Assembly (NCBI RefSeq): GCF_036323735.1
Contig: NC_086019.1
Location: 239,153,102 to 239,217,101, forward strand
Direction of reading: 5' to 3'
DNA from: Rattus norvegicus
Taxonomy: Eukaryota; Chordata; Mammalia; Rodentia; Muridae
DNA length: 64,000 bases
The notes below the pieces were generated by a model. The model searched no databases and was not told the DNA's origin. It was given only the letters and a program-made list of their open reading frames with translations. Shown here piece after piece: positions 22,891 to 36,800 of the stretch (positions within the stretch are counted from its first letter, which is position 1; every line of letters starts with the position of its first letter). The translations under genes were made by a program, and so were the position numbers.

Positions 22891-25800
22891 GTAGGAACTT
22901 GTTGTGACGTCTGCTGAGACTCAACACTAAATCCAGAGTCCTGGAAACACTGATGTCCCTTGGTGCAGAAAGCCAGCACCCCTGGTATAACTCCCATACA
23001 TATGTCTTTCACAGAAAAGAAGGAATAGCATATTTCATTCCGCTCTCAAGGTAACCCAGATTCTTTCTACCTGGATTATCCACTAGACCTTAATGTTTTG
23101 CTTGAAAATAGAACCACTAACCACAGTCAGGGAGGCTATGACCATTTCAAAGAAAACATTTTTAGAATACAAAAAGATGGTTAGAATCTCCAGTTCTTAG
23201 GGAAGGTGACCTTAGCTAATGGTTTAGGAATCAGTGGAGAACAAACTTCAGGAATAATCACCTGGACTTCCAGAGAGGTCCCTGCAGATAAAGACGGTAA
23301 CTTTTCTTTTTAGCCTATCTATTCCACTTTGTCCAATCTAGGGGATACAACAATAACGTCTGTCCATGTTGAACGTTTGAAAAGCAAAAATACAAGGATC
23401 ACAAAAAGACCTAATGTTAGGAATTATTTGCATATGACTCTTGCCATTGTGACAATGCCTTTAGGGAGTATATGGTGCATTAAAGAGCAGTCTAGTAATA
23501 GAATCATCAAAACTACCCCACTAGAATACATGACATGCCCTTTGGTAGAACGACAATGTGTTTGAATCCAACAGCCATTGGTTTCCACCTACATACTTTT
23601 CCAATAAATTCAAATCTCCCTACTGTTTGAAATACAAACGTCACATGTGAGTAATGACAGAATGTGCCACATCCTAGAGTTGGATTATTGGAAATGCCCT
23701 AGATGTTCTTATACTAATGCTATAAATCATGAATGCATTATTATACACAATACAATGCCTCAAGTATTATATTTTTATCCCAATAACAAGTGCTATTCAG
23801 GCTTTTTGAATATTTCATGCATTTTTATTATTCTGTAGTGACTTTTTAAAGTTTCATTAAGTCAAAGGAGACACTGAGATATTTGCTCCACTAAAAGCTG
23901 AGTTATTTTGAATTAGCGAAGTGTAAATATTTTTAATCTCTAAAATTAATGAATAATTTAAATATTTATGTATCTTTCCACCACACTAAAGTAATCACAG
24001 AAAATTGTAAAAAAACTCAGTCTACAGAAGAAATGTATTTAATGAAATTTCTTTTTCATGTGTTGACAGGAACAATTTGTTGTAAAGGTAGTCTTTCTTT
24101 TTAAAATGAGATGTTTTTTCTTTTCTCTTTTAGTCAATTCTCTAAATTTTATAAATATTTTGGTCAAATTCTTCCATAAATATTGTTAAAAAAAGAAAGT
24201 GACTTTATCAATTCTTTTCATTTTTGGATTTCGTTAGGCCTGAAACATTTGTTCAGGGGAAGTGACCGTGAAAAGATATTTTAACCTTTTAAGACCTAAT
24301 GGTCAGTTTTAGGCACATTAGGGGAGTCTACCTAGGCTAGAAGTGTGTAAAAATCTGTCTAGAACAGCAATGAGTGCCTTGCTATCACAAACCTAGGTAG
24401 AAGAAAGTAAGGAAATGATTAAATGAATTCTCATAGCCATTGACTTCAACAAACAAAACGCAAGGGGAAAATCCTACAGCATAGAGTGACAGCTTAACCT
24501 TATTCTCTATGCGGGCACACCGCGTGCAAGATAGAATTTAGGGTAGGTAAGCCTTATGATGTTTTAGGAACATTCAAGTAAAAACATGGGGTTTCTTGTC
24601 GAAATGCTAAGATTTCTATCAAGTACAGTTCTGTAAGTTCAGCTCTCAGTCTCTTTCCTATACACATCAGGGTGGAAGAGAATTTCTTCTGTATTTCCCT
24701 GTTTATTCTTTGCTCTGTTAACTGCAAGGTCTTACTTTGCCTTGAAGCAGCAGGATGAATAAAAAAAAAAAGAGAGCAGGGAGGAGGTTATGCTTGAGTA
24801 ACTGTGGCACAGGGAACTGAGGTACTGAAGCTATTGGGAGCCTCTGTAAGATCACAGACCCTCTCCTGGCCACCCTTTCCTTGATTCGGCTTCTCTCCGT
24901 TGAGCTCATTCAGACACTAGCCACCTCATGAGAGGACAGAAGACAAGCCATGGGGCATTTTAGAGAGAGAGGGAGACATTCAAACATCACAGCACTACTT
25001 CAGTAATATTTGCTAGCAGAATGATTATTGGATCTGATGTCTCTAATGAGATGGAAGGACAGTATTCCAAAAACTGGGTGCTTAGAGCTAAGTGTTCTAA
25101 CTAAAGTGATTGTCTGTGTGTGTGTGTATATATGTACATATATACACATACAAACATATACATATATATACATATAATACACTTTATTGTGTTTTAAAAT
25201 ACATACATAATTAAGTGGTTTTGCATTGGCAAATGTGTCCTGCATTGGCCTCAAAATGTGGAACGCGACACAATCAGAAGCTCTGCAGTCTCACCTGCTC
25301 CTTATCACATGCAAGACCTTAAGTTTCCTGATTCCTGGAGACGTTAATTTCCCGTAAGGTCAGTAAGGTCCGTCCCCACATTGCTAGCCTTGATCTGTGA
25401 TCTGAATCACCTCAGTTTACTGGTGGGCAGCCAACGGGGCTGTTTAGGTGGGAGAGTCCACAAAGCCACGGGCTCTATGATTCAGGGATGTCGATGACTA
25501 ATAGAAAATAAAAGAGAGTCTCGGTTTAAAAAAAAATCTCTGAACAAAACGAAGATGTTGATTACCTTCTGACTTGAAGGATTTGTCTTTCTGTGTTTTT
25601 CCAGTGGTATCAAAATTCAAACCACAGAGGTGAAAGATCTGTGCTCTCTTATCACCAGCAGGGCAAACACAGCTATCAAAAATAGAATTTTACAAGTTAC
25701 TTAATAACATAAGCTAGCCTTTAATGTGGCACTGATGCAACAATGTGTGCTTATGAGAATTAAAAGCCTAAATTGTAACTTCTCTTTTTATGTAACTGAA

Positions 25801-28800
25801 TATCCTTCTGTATTTAACAAACTTTTTTTCAGAAAAGAGATTCAATGCAACCTCCTTAAAACCAAAATACTTAAATAAATATTGCTTCTAAAATATATAT
25901 ATATATATATAAAGCTAGCAAGTTAAAGTTTAAGGCCCATGGCAGTGCTGCATGAGGTAAAATTTTGGAAATTGTGCGACAGTTTTAAAGTGTAAAAAAC
26001 TCTTGCCTCTGGGTGGTAAAGCTATTTGAGGATTTTCTTTTTCTACTTTTCCACTCCTAATTACATTCCCTAGCTTTCTAAAGCCAGCAAATATTGTTTT
26101 GAGACTCAAAGGAAAAAAAAAATCACACAGCATGGAAAAGCGTCTACACCTCAACGGTCAGCTTTAAAACCTGAATGCTTGAAATGACGTGTTAAGAGAC
26201 TGCATATGCATTATTTTAAAACTGGAAAATAAAATATTCTCTTCCATTAAGTGCACGTTTTCATGCCTGATCTCTGTCTTTATTTTCCAGCCTTTCTGCA
26301 GTGACAGGGTTATTTGAAGGGAAAGTATCGTAACGTAGAAACTACCACCATACCTGCTCCATTAGGAAAACTGGGCAATTTTCACAAAGGAGAATTCACT
26401 GGCTCAGCTGGGCGATGAGTACCTGGAGTTATTGGGCAAGTCTTTGTGTGTAATGTTTGCTTCTTATTGACAGAGTCTACCCTCCTCTTGGCAGTTAGAC
26501 AATGGCCCTAGAATTACACACCCACAGTTTGCAAGACAATGATCCGTTGGCCAAGTACAGCTATCACCTGTCCAAACTCAAGGCTGGATGCAAAGTACAA
26601 TTTAAAGGGTTAATGTTTTGTTTAAAAGTCTAAATTTCAACTATCGGTCCTTTAACAGAAATGAGTTTCCTGATCTCAAATGTTGACCTTAAGCTGGAAC
26701 CCTGTTTCAGAAGCTAATCCACAACTCTTAAGGAAAGTTTCCAACATAGAAAATTAAGTTTACAAAGACAATAGTGAATGAAAGAAAAGAAATAGAAATA
26801 GAAAGGAGGAGGACACGACCCCTCCTGAAGTATGGAGAATATTTTTATTGTAGATACAAGGAAGGATGCAGGTGGAGGGAAGAGTGTAAGCTGAACATGG
26901 CCAGCAGACTAAACCAGACCAAGAGAGGAGAGAGGGAGGGAGAGCAAGAGAGGAGCCAGAGACCTACCACGACAGGTGGCCCAGGGTAAAAGGACCGGCA
27001 TAGCCAAAATGGCTGGACTATATGGAGAACTGCCCTGGCAAATAGCAGCCCAGCCCAGGTGGGATACACCAGCTAAACTCTGTAACAGCTATGGACCAAG
27101 GAATGCTGGAAGAAGCTGGCAGCCAGGCCTACTTTGATATGTTAAATAGACACCAGTTTAGCCATTTGTCCTGGGAAATAGATGCAGCCTTCTTTATTTC
27201 TGCCATTCTTGCTAACTCGAGCAAGCACTGAGGCTTTAGCCCTCCATGTGTTATTGATGTATGGATTGACTCTGCAAGAGAATTGTAATTTCTACCTTTG
27301 TGAAGAATATTCTCCTTGGAAAACAAAAACGAGAAAGAAAAAAATGCAGCAACAATCAAACTCAGGTGCTGAGAGCCTTGGGTTTGATACATAAACCAGG
27401 TTCACATGACAAAATGGCAGGTGACCTCCTTCAGACATGATGCCACTGAAGATTTAAGAGATGGAAACAAGCAAACCTGTCAAGGATGCGAGAAGAGACC
27501 AACGTTCCAGGCAGAGGAACCATGTCTTAACTGAAATAGTTGTCAAATGCATAACAGCTTTGAGGAAGTAAAGACATTTGTTTCAAAGATTGCCACATTA
27601 ACCAGGCATGAGCCTGGTTACTTTAACAATCCCCCTCTTTAATTCTCATCCTTAAATTCTATAAATTAAAAGGGTTTCAATGGAATTATATTAACAGATT
27701 TATGCTGATTTAATGCCATTCTTTTTACATTACGGCATATATATAATCTATATATACATACATATATATGTATTTGTGTGTTTGCTTAATATTATTTACA
27801 AATTAGAATAAAAGCATAAAATTCCATATCCTATTTGGATACCCAATTTGCTTCCCTTTTGAAAGGAAACCCAAAGTAAGATAACTACGTCCTTTTAGTT
27901 AGATGTATCAAACTGTCAAGGGTCAGACAAAAAAAGAACTGGAGAGTACACCAACAGAAGAGCGGTAATTGACACAAGAGTCCATTGTGCTGAGCAGTGG
28001 AAACCTTACAAGCCGGGAGAGAGTGAATGTATATAGCCAACGTTCTGAAGGAACAAACTGTTGACCAAGAATACTGGATCCAGTAGAAGCAGCATTTAGA
28101 AAGAGGTATCAAGAGTGTCCCAAACAAAAGCAGATAGAATTCATCACCACCAGACTTGTCTTAGAAAATAAGTTACAGTGACATCTTCAGGACAAAAAGA
28201 TACCAAAGAGTTACATGAAAATTGTTGATGGTATAAAAGCACACAGGAGAACATCAAGGCTGGTTCAGAATCCTCTAGAAGATTAATGATGCTATGTAAG
28301 TGTTCTAGCTTGGTTTTATGTTGCTTTGATAAACACCATGGCCAAAAGCAACTTGGAGAGGGAAGGGTTTATTTCATCTTACAAGTGACAAGTCCACCCT
28401 TGAGAGAAGCCAGGTAGGAATTCCTGCGGGGCAGGAACTTTAAGCTAAAGCTAGGAAAGAACATTACCTACTTTTAGGCTCAGCTCCCTTTCTCATAGAG
28501 CCAGCTCCCCAGGCCTAGGGATAGAACCGCCTACAGTGAGCTGGACCCTCCTACACCAAGGAGCAGTCAAGAAAATGCCCAGGGACACATGCATATGATA
28601 GTCTAATAGAAGCAATTCCTCCGTTTATGTTCCCTCTTCCCAACTGTGGCATAATGACTCAGAAGATTGGGCATCACATTGAACTGCTTATATCTTTTAT
28701 GTGACAAACAAAAGATTAAATGATTAGAAAATATAGCAACAGGAACACAGGTAGACCTCAGAGTAAGACTGCTAACATTTGCAAGGTCCCAGATTCCACT

Positions 28801-30811
28801 TCTAGCTCTGCAAAATAGTAATAGTCCTAGTGATAGTCGTAATAGCAATAGCGTTAGCAAGGAGAGATGTGTTACCACAGGCATGAATTGTAATATCAGT
28901 TACTTATAAAAATTTGTGATCCTAGTTATTGGTTAAAAATAATCTAAACTGTAGAATTGTTTTTATGAGCCTCCTGCTAAACTCAAAGTAAAACCTCATT
29001 ATAGGGAGCTGGCGAGATGGTGGCTCAGTGGTTAAGAGTCATGGAGTTTGATTTCTAGCACCCAAACAGCAGCTAACAAGTATCTGTAATTTCAGCTTGA
29101 GAGGATCCAGCATCCATTTCTGGCCTCTGGGTACTAAGCACACACATATTACATACACATGCATGTAGTAAAAAGACCCATGTATGTAGGGTATTTGAGG
29201 AGCACATGTAAAATTAAAATTAATCTTTTTGTAAAATCCTCATTACAGCTACATTTTAAAACAAATGAAAATACACTACCAGAGAAGAGTCACTTAACCG
29301 AGTGGAAGACAGTAAAAGAAGAAAGGAATAAACAATTTGCAAAGCAACTAAATGGGAATGGTCATTCACCTGGGGATAGGGCATGTGAACTTCAAGTGAA
29401 GCAGTAGGAAGTTACTCATGCATACAGAACAAAAAGAAGGTATAAGAAGTTAAGACACCCCTAACACACATGTGAAATAAAAAAGAAGACAAAGGTTATC
29501 AAACAACGATAAAGAACTCAGTCGACAAAAGGCTGCAAATGGTGGGATAAAAGCAGTGGGCAGCATGGGGACTGCAGGGGGCATGCAGAGGGGTCTGCAG
29601 GGGGACTTCAGGGGTTCTGCAGAGGAGACTAGCTGCTGTCACCTACACTGGCTCAGAAAGAGGCAGGCAGCAAAATCAGAGCAGCTTTAAGTTAGTATTT
29701 TCCATCCCTGCACATATATCCTAAAGGGAGAGAAAACAGACTTCATGGTGAAGCACAGTTTCTGGCCCTTTCTCTTCTGTTGTCTCCTCTCACCACCTCT
29801 TCCTTCCCAGGCTGTCCAAAAACTTAGATCATGTGTGTCAGGTCTAAGAGCACAGAGTGGGAAGAGTCAAATTCTTGGATACATTCTGCTTCTACAGGCT
29901 TGTCCCTCCTGCCACTCAGAGGCCAGTTTTGTTTTAAAGCGCAGAAGGAGCTTCTTCTGACAGAGATGTAATGAAGTAGTGTGGAATCCTCCAAATGAAG
30001 GAACAATTCTGTGAGCCCCTTTGTAAGTGGGTCCAACATCATGAGATTGGGAACTCCATCATCCCAGGAAATACATGTGTTCCTGCAACTGTTTTCAAAT
30101 GGTGATGAATTGATCCTCAAATATCCCCAATAGAAACTTAGCCCAAGAGATTCTAAACAGAAGAATCAGTATCGCCACAAGCTAGCATTATGGTGCCTTC
30201 CCTCAGACTAGAAGCAAAGCAGTGTCCTATTTCATCAACTTAAAAATTAGTGTGAGCTTCATTATCCAAATGTGCAGAGGCAGACAGGGGCTTTAACTAT
30301 GGACTCTTGTTTCCAGGCAAACTCAAGAGTTTCCTAAGAGCTATCCTCTTGTTGATGTTGGCTAGCAAGCAGGGACAAGTGACTCTTCATTTTTAGAATC
30401 CAAACTTTAGTCAGAGATAAAAAGCAAAACAGAACAAATAAACAACAGCAATAAAACCCATCAATACATCGTCAAATACAGATCAATGGGGAGATTGATG
30501 ACTCCAGATTGATGACTCTTTTACAATGTTGACCTAAAAGTACTGGGCAGGGAGCTGAGGCAGTCATACATAGAATGTTATAATAGTATTAAATGAAATT
30601 AATCCCATTCAGAATTATTCCATTTTCAATTCATTCAGGCATTTTGGTAAGGAAAGTTGGAGTCATGTCTTAATCCTTCAGCCCTGATAATCATTCAAAC
30701 AGAGAGAGCAGGACAAATGATTTGAGCTCTCGGTACATGAATGGCTCCAACCAATAACATGATCATGATTTCCTTGTTTTGTAAATATCATTATATCTGT
30801 CTTGATTTATG

Positions 30812-30860
<49 letters not shown>

Positions 30861-33800
30861 CATATATACATAATCTTCTTTAGGTATCGAAGTGGTACAG
30901 TTCAAAGGAAGTTATTATGGAACTAACAGAATAGCTATGTGTGTGCAACTGGAAATCCACTGTCTTTTTAACTGAAAGAATAGTACTTGTAAGGCCTCCA
31001 CTGATTGGCTCACATTCATCCTGTAAACATTTTTCACACATTCCAATACCGCATCAAAACTCCCTTCCAAAAACATCCTGACACTCCCACAAGACTACTA
31101 CAATTACCTAGCAAAGGCTACTTTTTAATAGCTTAAAGGCAAGAAAAACTGACTGACCACTGTCTTGCCAAGTCCCTTGGCTTTCAAAGAATCAAGGTTC
31201 ACAAGGGTGGGATAAAGAGAATAAAGATACTGTGGAATGTCTTACACACCTAAAACCAGCTTCATTAAAGAAGACAGACCTTGACATGCATGAAAACAGG
31301 GACAGACAGAAGAGTAATTATCCAAACCCAATCTCCCTTACCATGTCCATCTACACATGGGCAGTTCGTGTCGTTTGTCTAGATCTGTAGCTGCTACTCT
31401 ATTAGTCAATTTTAAAAGTTATACCTAACTTAAGAGTCTTTTAACATTTTTCTATTCATAACCCCCCTTTGCCTAGTAAGCTTTCATGCATTCCTATGTA
31501 TATGGGTATATAAAATAGCTATACAAATCAAGCATTTGTTGATAATAAGTCAGAGTAAATTTATCTTAAAAAGTCTCCTTTGATATACCCATGGCTTTAT
31601 CATTGACCCAAAACGGAAGCAAACATAATACTCAGAGCTAACGCGCTTGATTTGCATGAAGAATTAAATCTTGGCTGCACGTTTGTTTGTACTGAAAGGC
31701 TCAGAACATCATTGATGGTTTTCAGAATTGATTGATATTTTGATCTTATAATCGATGATGCTGATAGTAGCTCATCATATACACACATAGTACAGACCAA
31801 AAGAGGCTGGCCCATTTCAGAAACTGTTGGAAACTGTCCCAAAAATAAGCCAAAATTCATCTGATGATTATCTAACTCAAGTCAGTAATTCAAGCAAAAC
31901 TTGAAAAAAGTCAATCATCCTAACATAATAAAACCCAAAGGTGTACTAATTTAACGATGATATGCTGAGGGGTAAGAGTAAGAAAATGGTCATTTCCCAT
32001 AATTAAACCATTATGCTTCTGTCAAACCAGAAAATGTTATATGTAAGTAAAAAAACACTATAATTTGTGAAATAGGATAGTTTTGAGTTGGAGCCCTGGT
32101 GTATTAATAGCACTCACTGGCATGGGGTGGGCCAATGAAGCAGCTCACATGCTGTGTGTTTACAACCAAGGCTCCAGCAAAGTTGCAGTGCAGGTGAGCG
32201 CCCCCAGAAACACCAAGGATTCATCACGCTTTTGATTTAATACCTTTTTGGTTGTTGAGTGTTGCAAAACTTATTGGTACCAAAATTTTCAGGACTCCAC
32301 GTTTATTGACACAACCCCACATGGAAGACATTGCCTGGAGTTTAACAAGCTGAGCCTACTGGCTAAATGACACACTGTAAAAGCCCAAAACACATGAGAG
32401 TGTCAGCCAAGCTCTTCCCCATTCATATCTAAAGTTTGACAGGCACCTAGATATTGGAACGATGCATCAAGATTCATCAAGAATGGGCAAAGCACAGAGA
32501 TCCCAGGACTCAGCAGGGAAACACATGATTGACAGTCCATCTTTATGCAAACTGCTTTACAAGACGTGAGCTGGTCTCTGAAGCCAGTTGGCACTTTACA
32601 TGTTCTCTTATGTAGAAACAAATATACATGCTCAGAATATGTATTCTGACTTCTGATGTCATCTCTGCTTGAATTTAGTATCCTTGCTGATGTATTAAAA
32701 AAACATTTTTTAATGAAAGTTGCTTTTGAATGTTTCAAACATTAAGATACCGATTCCCTGAAAAGTTTGCAACACATGCTCCTCAAAGATAAAGAAGTAT
32801 CAAGAGATTTTATTAGAGACTCCATTTGCTATTTTAAAACTGTCTTCTTCTTTATGATACTATTAATAACTTAAAATGAAGATGGGACTATGTACCAAAG
32901 CAACTGACCTTCAATAGCCTTCAGGCAAATAATGTTTTACATAACTATAGCTTATACCTTGAATGGATTATAAAAAACAGAACTAATAAGGATAACACCA
33001 ACACTGAGAGTATGTACAAAAGAAGAGTAACAAAAACCTTCCAAATCTAGTCAGGTATGGTGGTACACACCTCTTATCCCAGTATTCAGAAGGATGAAAC
33101 CCTAGCCTGGACTACCTGGTAATACCTGTGTCTCACTAAATGAATAAATAAACTATGCCCAAAATGATTCTTTGTGTAGAATTAAGAAGAGAAATGTTCA
33201 CTATAGCGTTGTTGTAGAAGGCAAAAAGTCTACATTTTAGTATATCTTAATTCGGGCCTATGAGACTTGCCTGTCATATAATGGGAGAGATGTAATGTAG
33301 GCAGAATATAAAAGAAATACTATTTAAATAAAATCTTTTAGTCAATCTTGCAAATTGATAGCTGGGAAAATATACTGAGGACTCATGAACTTTCATAGAC
33401 ACAACCTAGACACGTGTTCCCAATGCATTGGTGCTGATGCTGAGAACTGTGCAGAGGTATTCACCCTAAAACCATTTTTCTGCCTATAGCAGGCTTATGG
33501 GAACTAGAAATGCTACCACAAAGTGATCCATTGGCCAGCATCTGTGTATAAACAAGGTAGAGGATAAAGTCAGGATCCTAAAGCAGTCAATTTGGAAAGA
33601 TGCATAATTTCTTCTCTTTTTGAGAGGAGACAGAAATACAAAGCACCAAAAAGGACCAGAAAAATTATTACAAACTTAATATAAAAAATCTCCAGTCATC
33701 AAAAGAATTAAAATGAATAAAAACCAGGTGAGGGTCATTAATTAATGATCTCCATTTTTATAAACGAACTCACACACAGGAAGAAACCGCCATCTGGTCT

Positions 33801-36800
33801 ACCCATTTGGTGAAATTGGGAAGAAAGTAAGCATAGTAGCCCAGAGAGCAAATGGTTAATTAGCCTGAGAATAAAATAAGCAAAAAAAAAGGTTTGAGTA
33901 ATAAATTTGTCATAAATCTCACTTGATTGAGACCCATGAGATCTTCAGTATAGTGTGTTCTGCAATAAGTTGAACTGCTAGGGTTTTAGACAGTTTATGT
34001 AATTTCTCTGAGCCCTGTTTTTCCCATAAAATAAGTATATATGGGCAAATACTGTATGAACCGTGGAAACCAATGTTGTAACTAAAAGCCTGGTCTTGGG
34101 ATCCCCTTGTCTTTGCCATTAATACTATGTACATGCATTTAGGTGCATTCTGTGTCTTTGATTCCTCATCTTCACAAGTGGGGAAGATTATGTGAGTCGA
34201 TACATTTGAGCCTTGCAGTGCCTAACTCAATTACACAGCACTGGTGTTTTACTGACAGTGGCTGTTGTTGTTGTTGTTGTTCACTTTTTTTTTATTATTG
34301 CCATTTGGGTAATTGTTTTCAATTTAATCCCTTTTTATTTGATATTTTATGTATTTACATTTCAAATATTATCCCCGTTTCCTGGTTCCCCTGCTCCCAT
34401 TTCCCCTCCCCCTGCTTCTATGAGGGTGCTCCCTCTCCCACCCACCTCACTGCCCTGGCATTCCCCTACCCTGGGGGAACAAGCCTTCACAGGACAACAG
34501 AAGTTAATTTTGACTAGTTTAACAGAAAAATCTTGTGTTTAAAAAGTATCGTATCTTAAAATTTTTAGTTTTTAATTCAGTATTTTGAGAATTTCATAAA
34601 TGAGAACCATATTGACATCATTCTATCCTTTTCTTTCCCCCTCTCATGTCTCTCTCTCTCTCTCCTTCTTCTTTTTCTTCTTCTTCTTTTTCTTCTTTTT
34701 CTTCTTCTTCTTCTTCTTCTTCTTCTTCTTCTTCTTCTTCTTCTTTTTCTTTTTCTTCTTCTCCTGCTCTCTTCTTTGGCATTGTTAGTGATGATATATA
34801 TATGATATATATATATATATATATATAACATAGTGTGTCGATTTAGTGCTGTTCATATGTACATGTATTTATATTTCAAAAGTTTAAACTGAAAACCAGG
34901 CTAAAGGGAAACTCTTTTGTATGAAAGGCAAAAGCACATCTCAGGTTTATAATTATGAGGAAATTAACCACCATTCTCAAGTGCTCAACACTGAAGTGTG
35001 AGCTATTAAAATTTTGTGCCATAATTCACTTTTATCACTAATAAAACCATGGCTATCCTATTTGCAAAGTAAGCTAGAAAAGCAAATGTCTGACATTTTT
35101 AAAACCTCAAGAAGGTATTTTTTTTCCAAAGTGTACAAAAAGTTCCAATGTGTTGTGGACAAAATAAACTTTTAGCATTAATTCTAAAACTTATTACCCA
35201 TCATGATCTATTAAACAAAATTATCTGGTTTTATGCAGGGTCAAGAAGGTGGTAGCCATAATTTCATTAAGAAAAACTTGAAATATCTGAGGAGGAGGAA
35301 ATTCCAAACACTCTTGACATAAACCAAGTTATGAGGCAGCCTTGGCATGCAATGCACAAAAAAGAAACAGGGTTTGTAGCTAGAATTGAGTCTTTTATTT
35401 TTAATTGGACAGCTAGAAGTTTTCTACCTATTTATGTGGGTGAAGAAACAGAAAAGATTTTAAAAACTTGATTATAAGGAAAGGTAAAAGTTCCCAGAAT
35501 TGAATAACATCCTCTCACTTACAAAAAAACAAAACAACAAAAAAAAAACCCTCTAAGAAAATATCTCTACCTTGTTTCCCTAAACTATCAATATGTCTGG
35601 GTTGCTGAGGAGAATAAGGCCCAGAGGATACAAGCCAAAAGGGAAAAGCACAGTTCTAGTCTGGCTTTACCTATTTTAAACTCCTCAACTATAAAAATAG
35701 GGCCTGAAATATCAGCCCACTGTCCTTTCAGAGTAATGGACAGCTATTCTGACCCCGTGACTAATGCCCAAGGCCTGCTTCAATTTGCTCTGAACTTCTA
35801 CTGCTGCTGCTGCTGCTGCTGCTGCATTCCAAGCCTAGTGGGTGGTTCCCAGGGCAAATGCTCCCCATTGCATGAACTTCAGGGCATCTCTAAACCGGTC
35901 AGACTCTGCAATCCCCAGAACTATTATTGGGCATTTTTTTCATGTGTTTATAGAAACCACAAAAACACAGTGCATAAGCCTCTGAAGCACATGAGCAAAT
36001 GGAGCTCTCGTAGCCGTACCGTACATCAGTGTTTTTAGTAACTACAGCAGTCAAGACAACAGAAATGGGACTTCAAAAGGTCAATTTGCTCATTGCTTGT
36101 TATTTTCAAGTCAAAGGAATCTTGGGAAATTGAGGATTTCACCTTGCCATTAGAGAATATGAATTTGATTTCCTCAATCTGAGGGGTAAAAATATTAGTC
36201 AAATTCATATTGTGTATTCTAATGATTAGTTGGGTGTTACAAATATCTGAAATGCTCAGGAAACATTATAGCAGGGACAGCCATCACCCAAGTAGCGAGA
36301 TTTGGCCCAGAGAGGGAACGGTGATCAACATTAATAATTTTGTTAATAATAATCCATACACAGTCAGTATAAGATATGCTCTCCACAGAATTTTGTGTAA
36401 TTGAGTGACTAGAAATTGAAGACTGTTAAGTGAGGCAGGGCACTTTCTGCTTTAGTGACAGGACATTTTCAAATGTTGAGTTTAATGTCTATGTTGGTTG
36501 TAAGTCCCTAGGCTTTCCAATATTATGTCATACATATATTGTATAATTATGTAATATAGGTAAGAATTAAGCTGATAAACTCAGGCTGACTTCCAGTGTT
36601 CAAACTGCCTTCTCTGCATAACAGCCTTATGACATCAACAAATTACTCTCTGACCTTGAATCTTCTGTAAAATGGGACACTATGGCTTTGGACCAAACAT
36701 TGCTCTGAGGCCAGGATCTTATGTGGCATATAGGTATTAGCTGAGTAACCAGAAAAGAAAACTTTGAATAAAACTTCACAAATGTCAAATTGATATGTTG

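Noticed and set aside
34577..34831. Arg-rich, Phe-rich and Ser-rich frames
   Set aside because: Direct translation of the TTC/GAA polypyrimidine tract.
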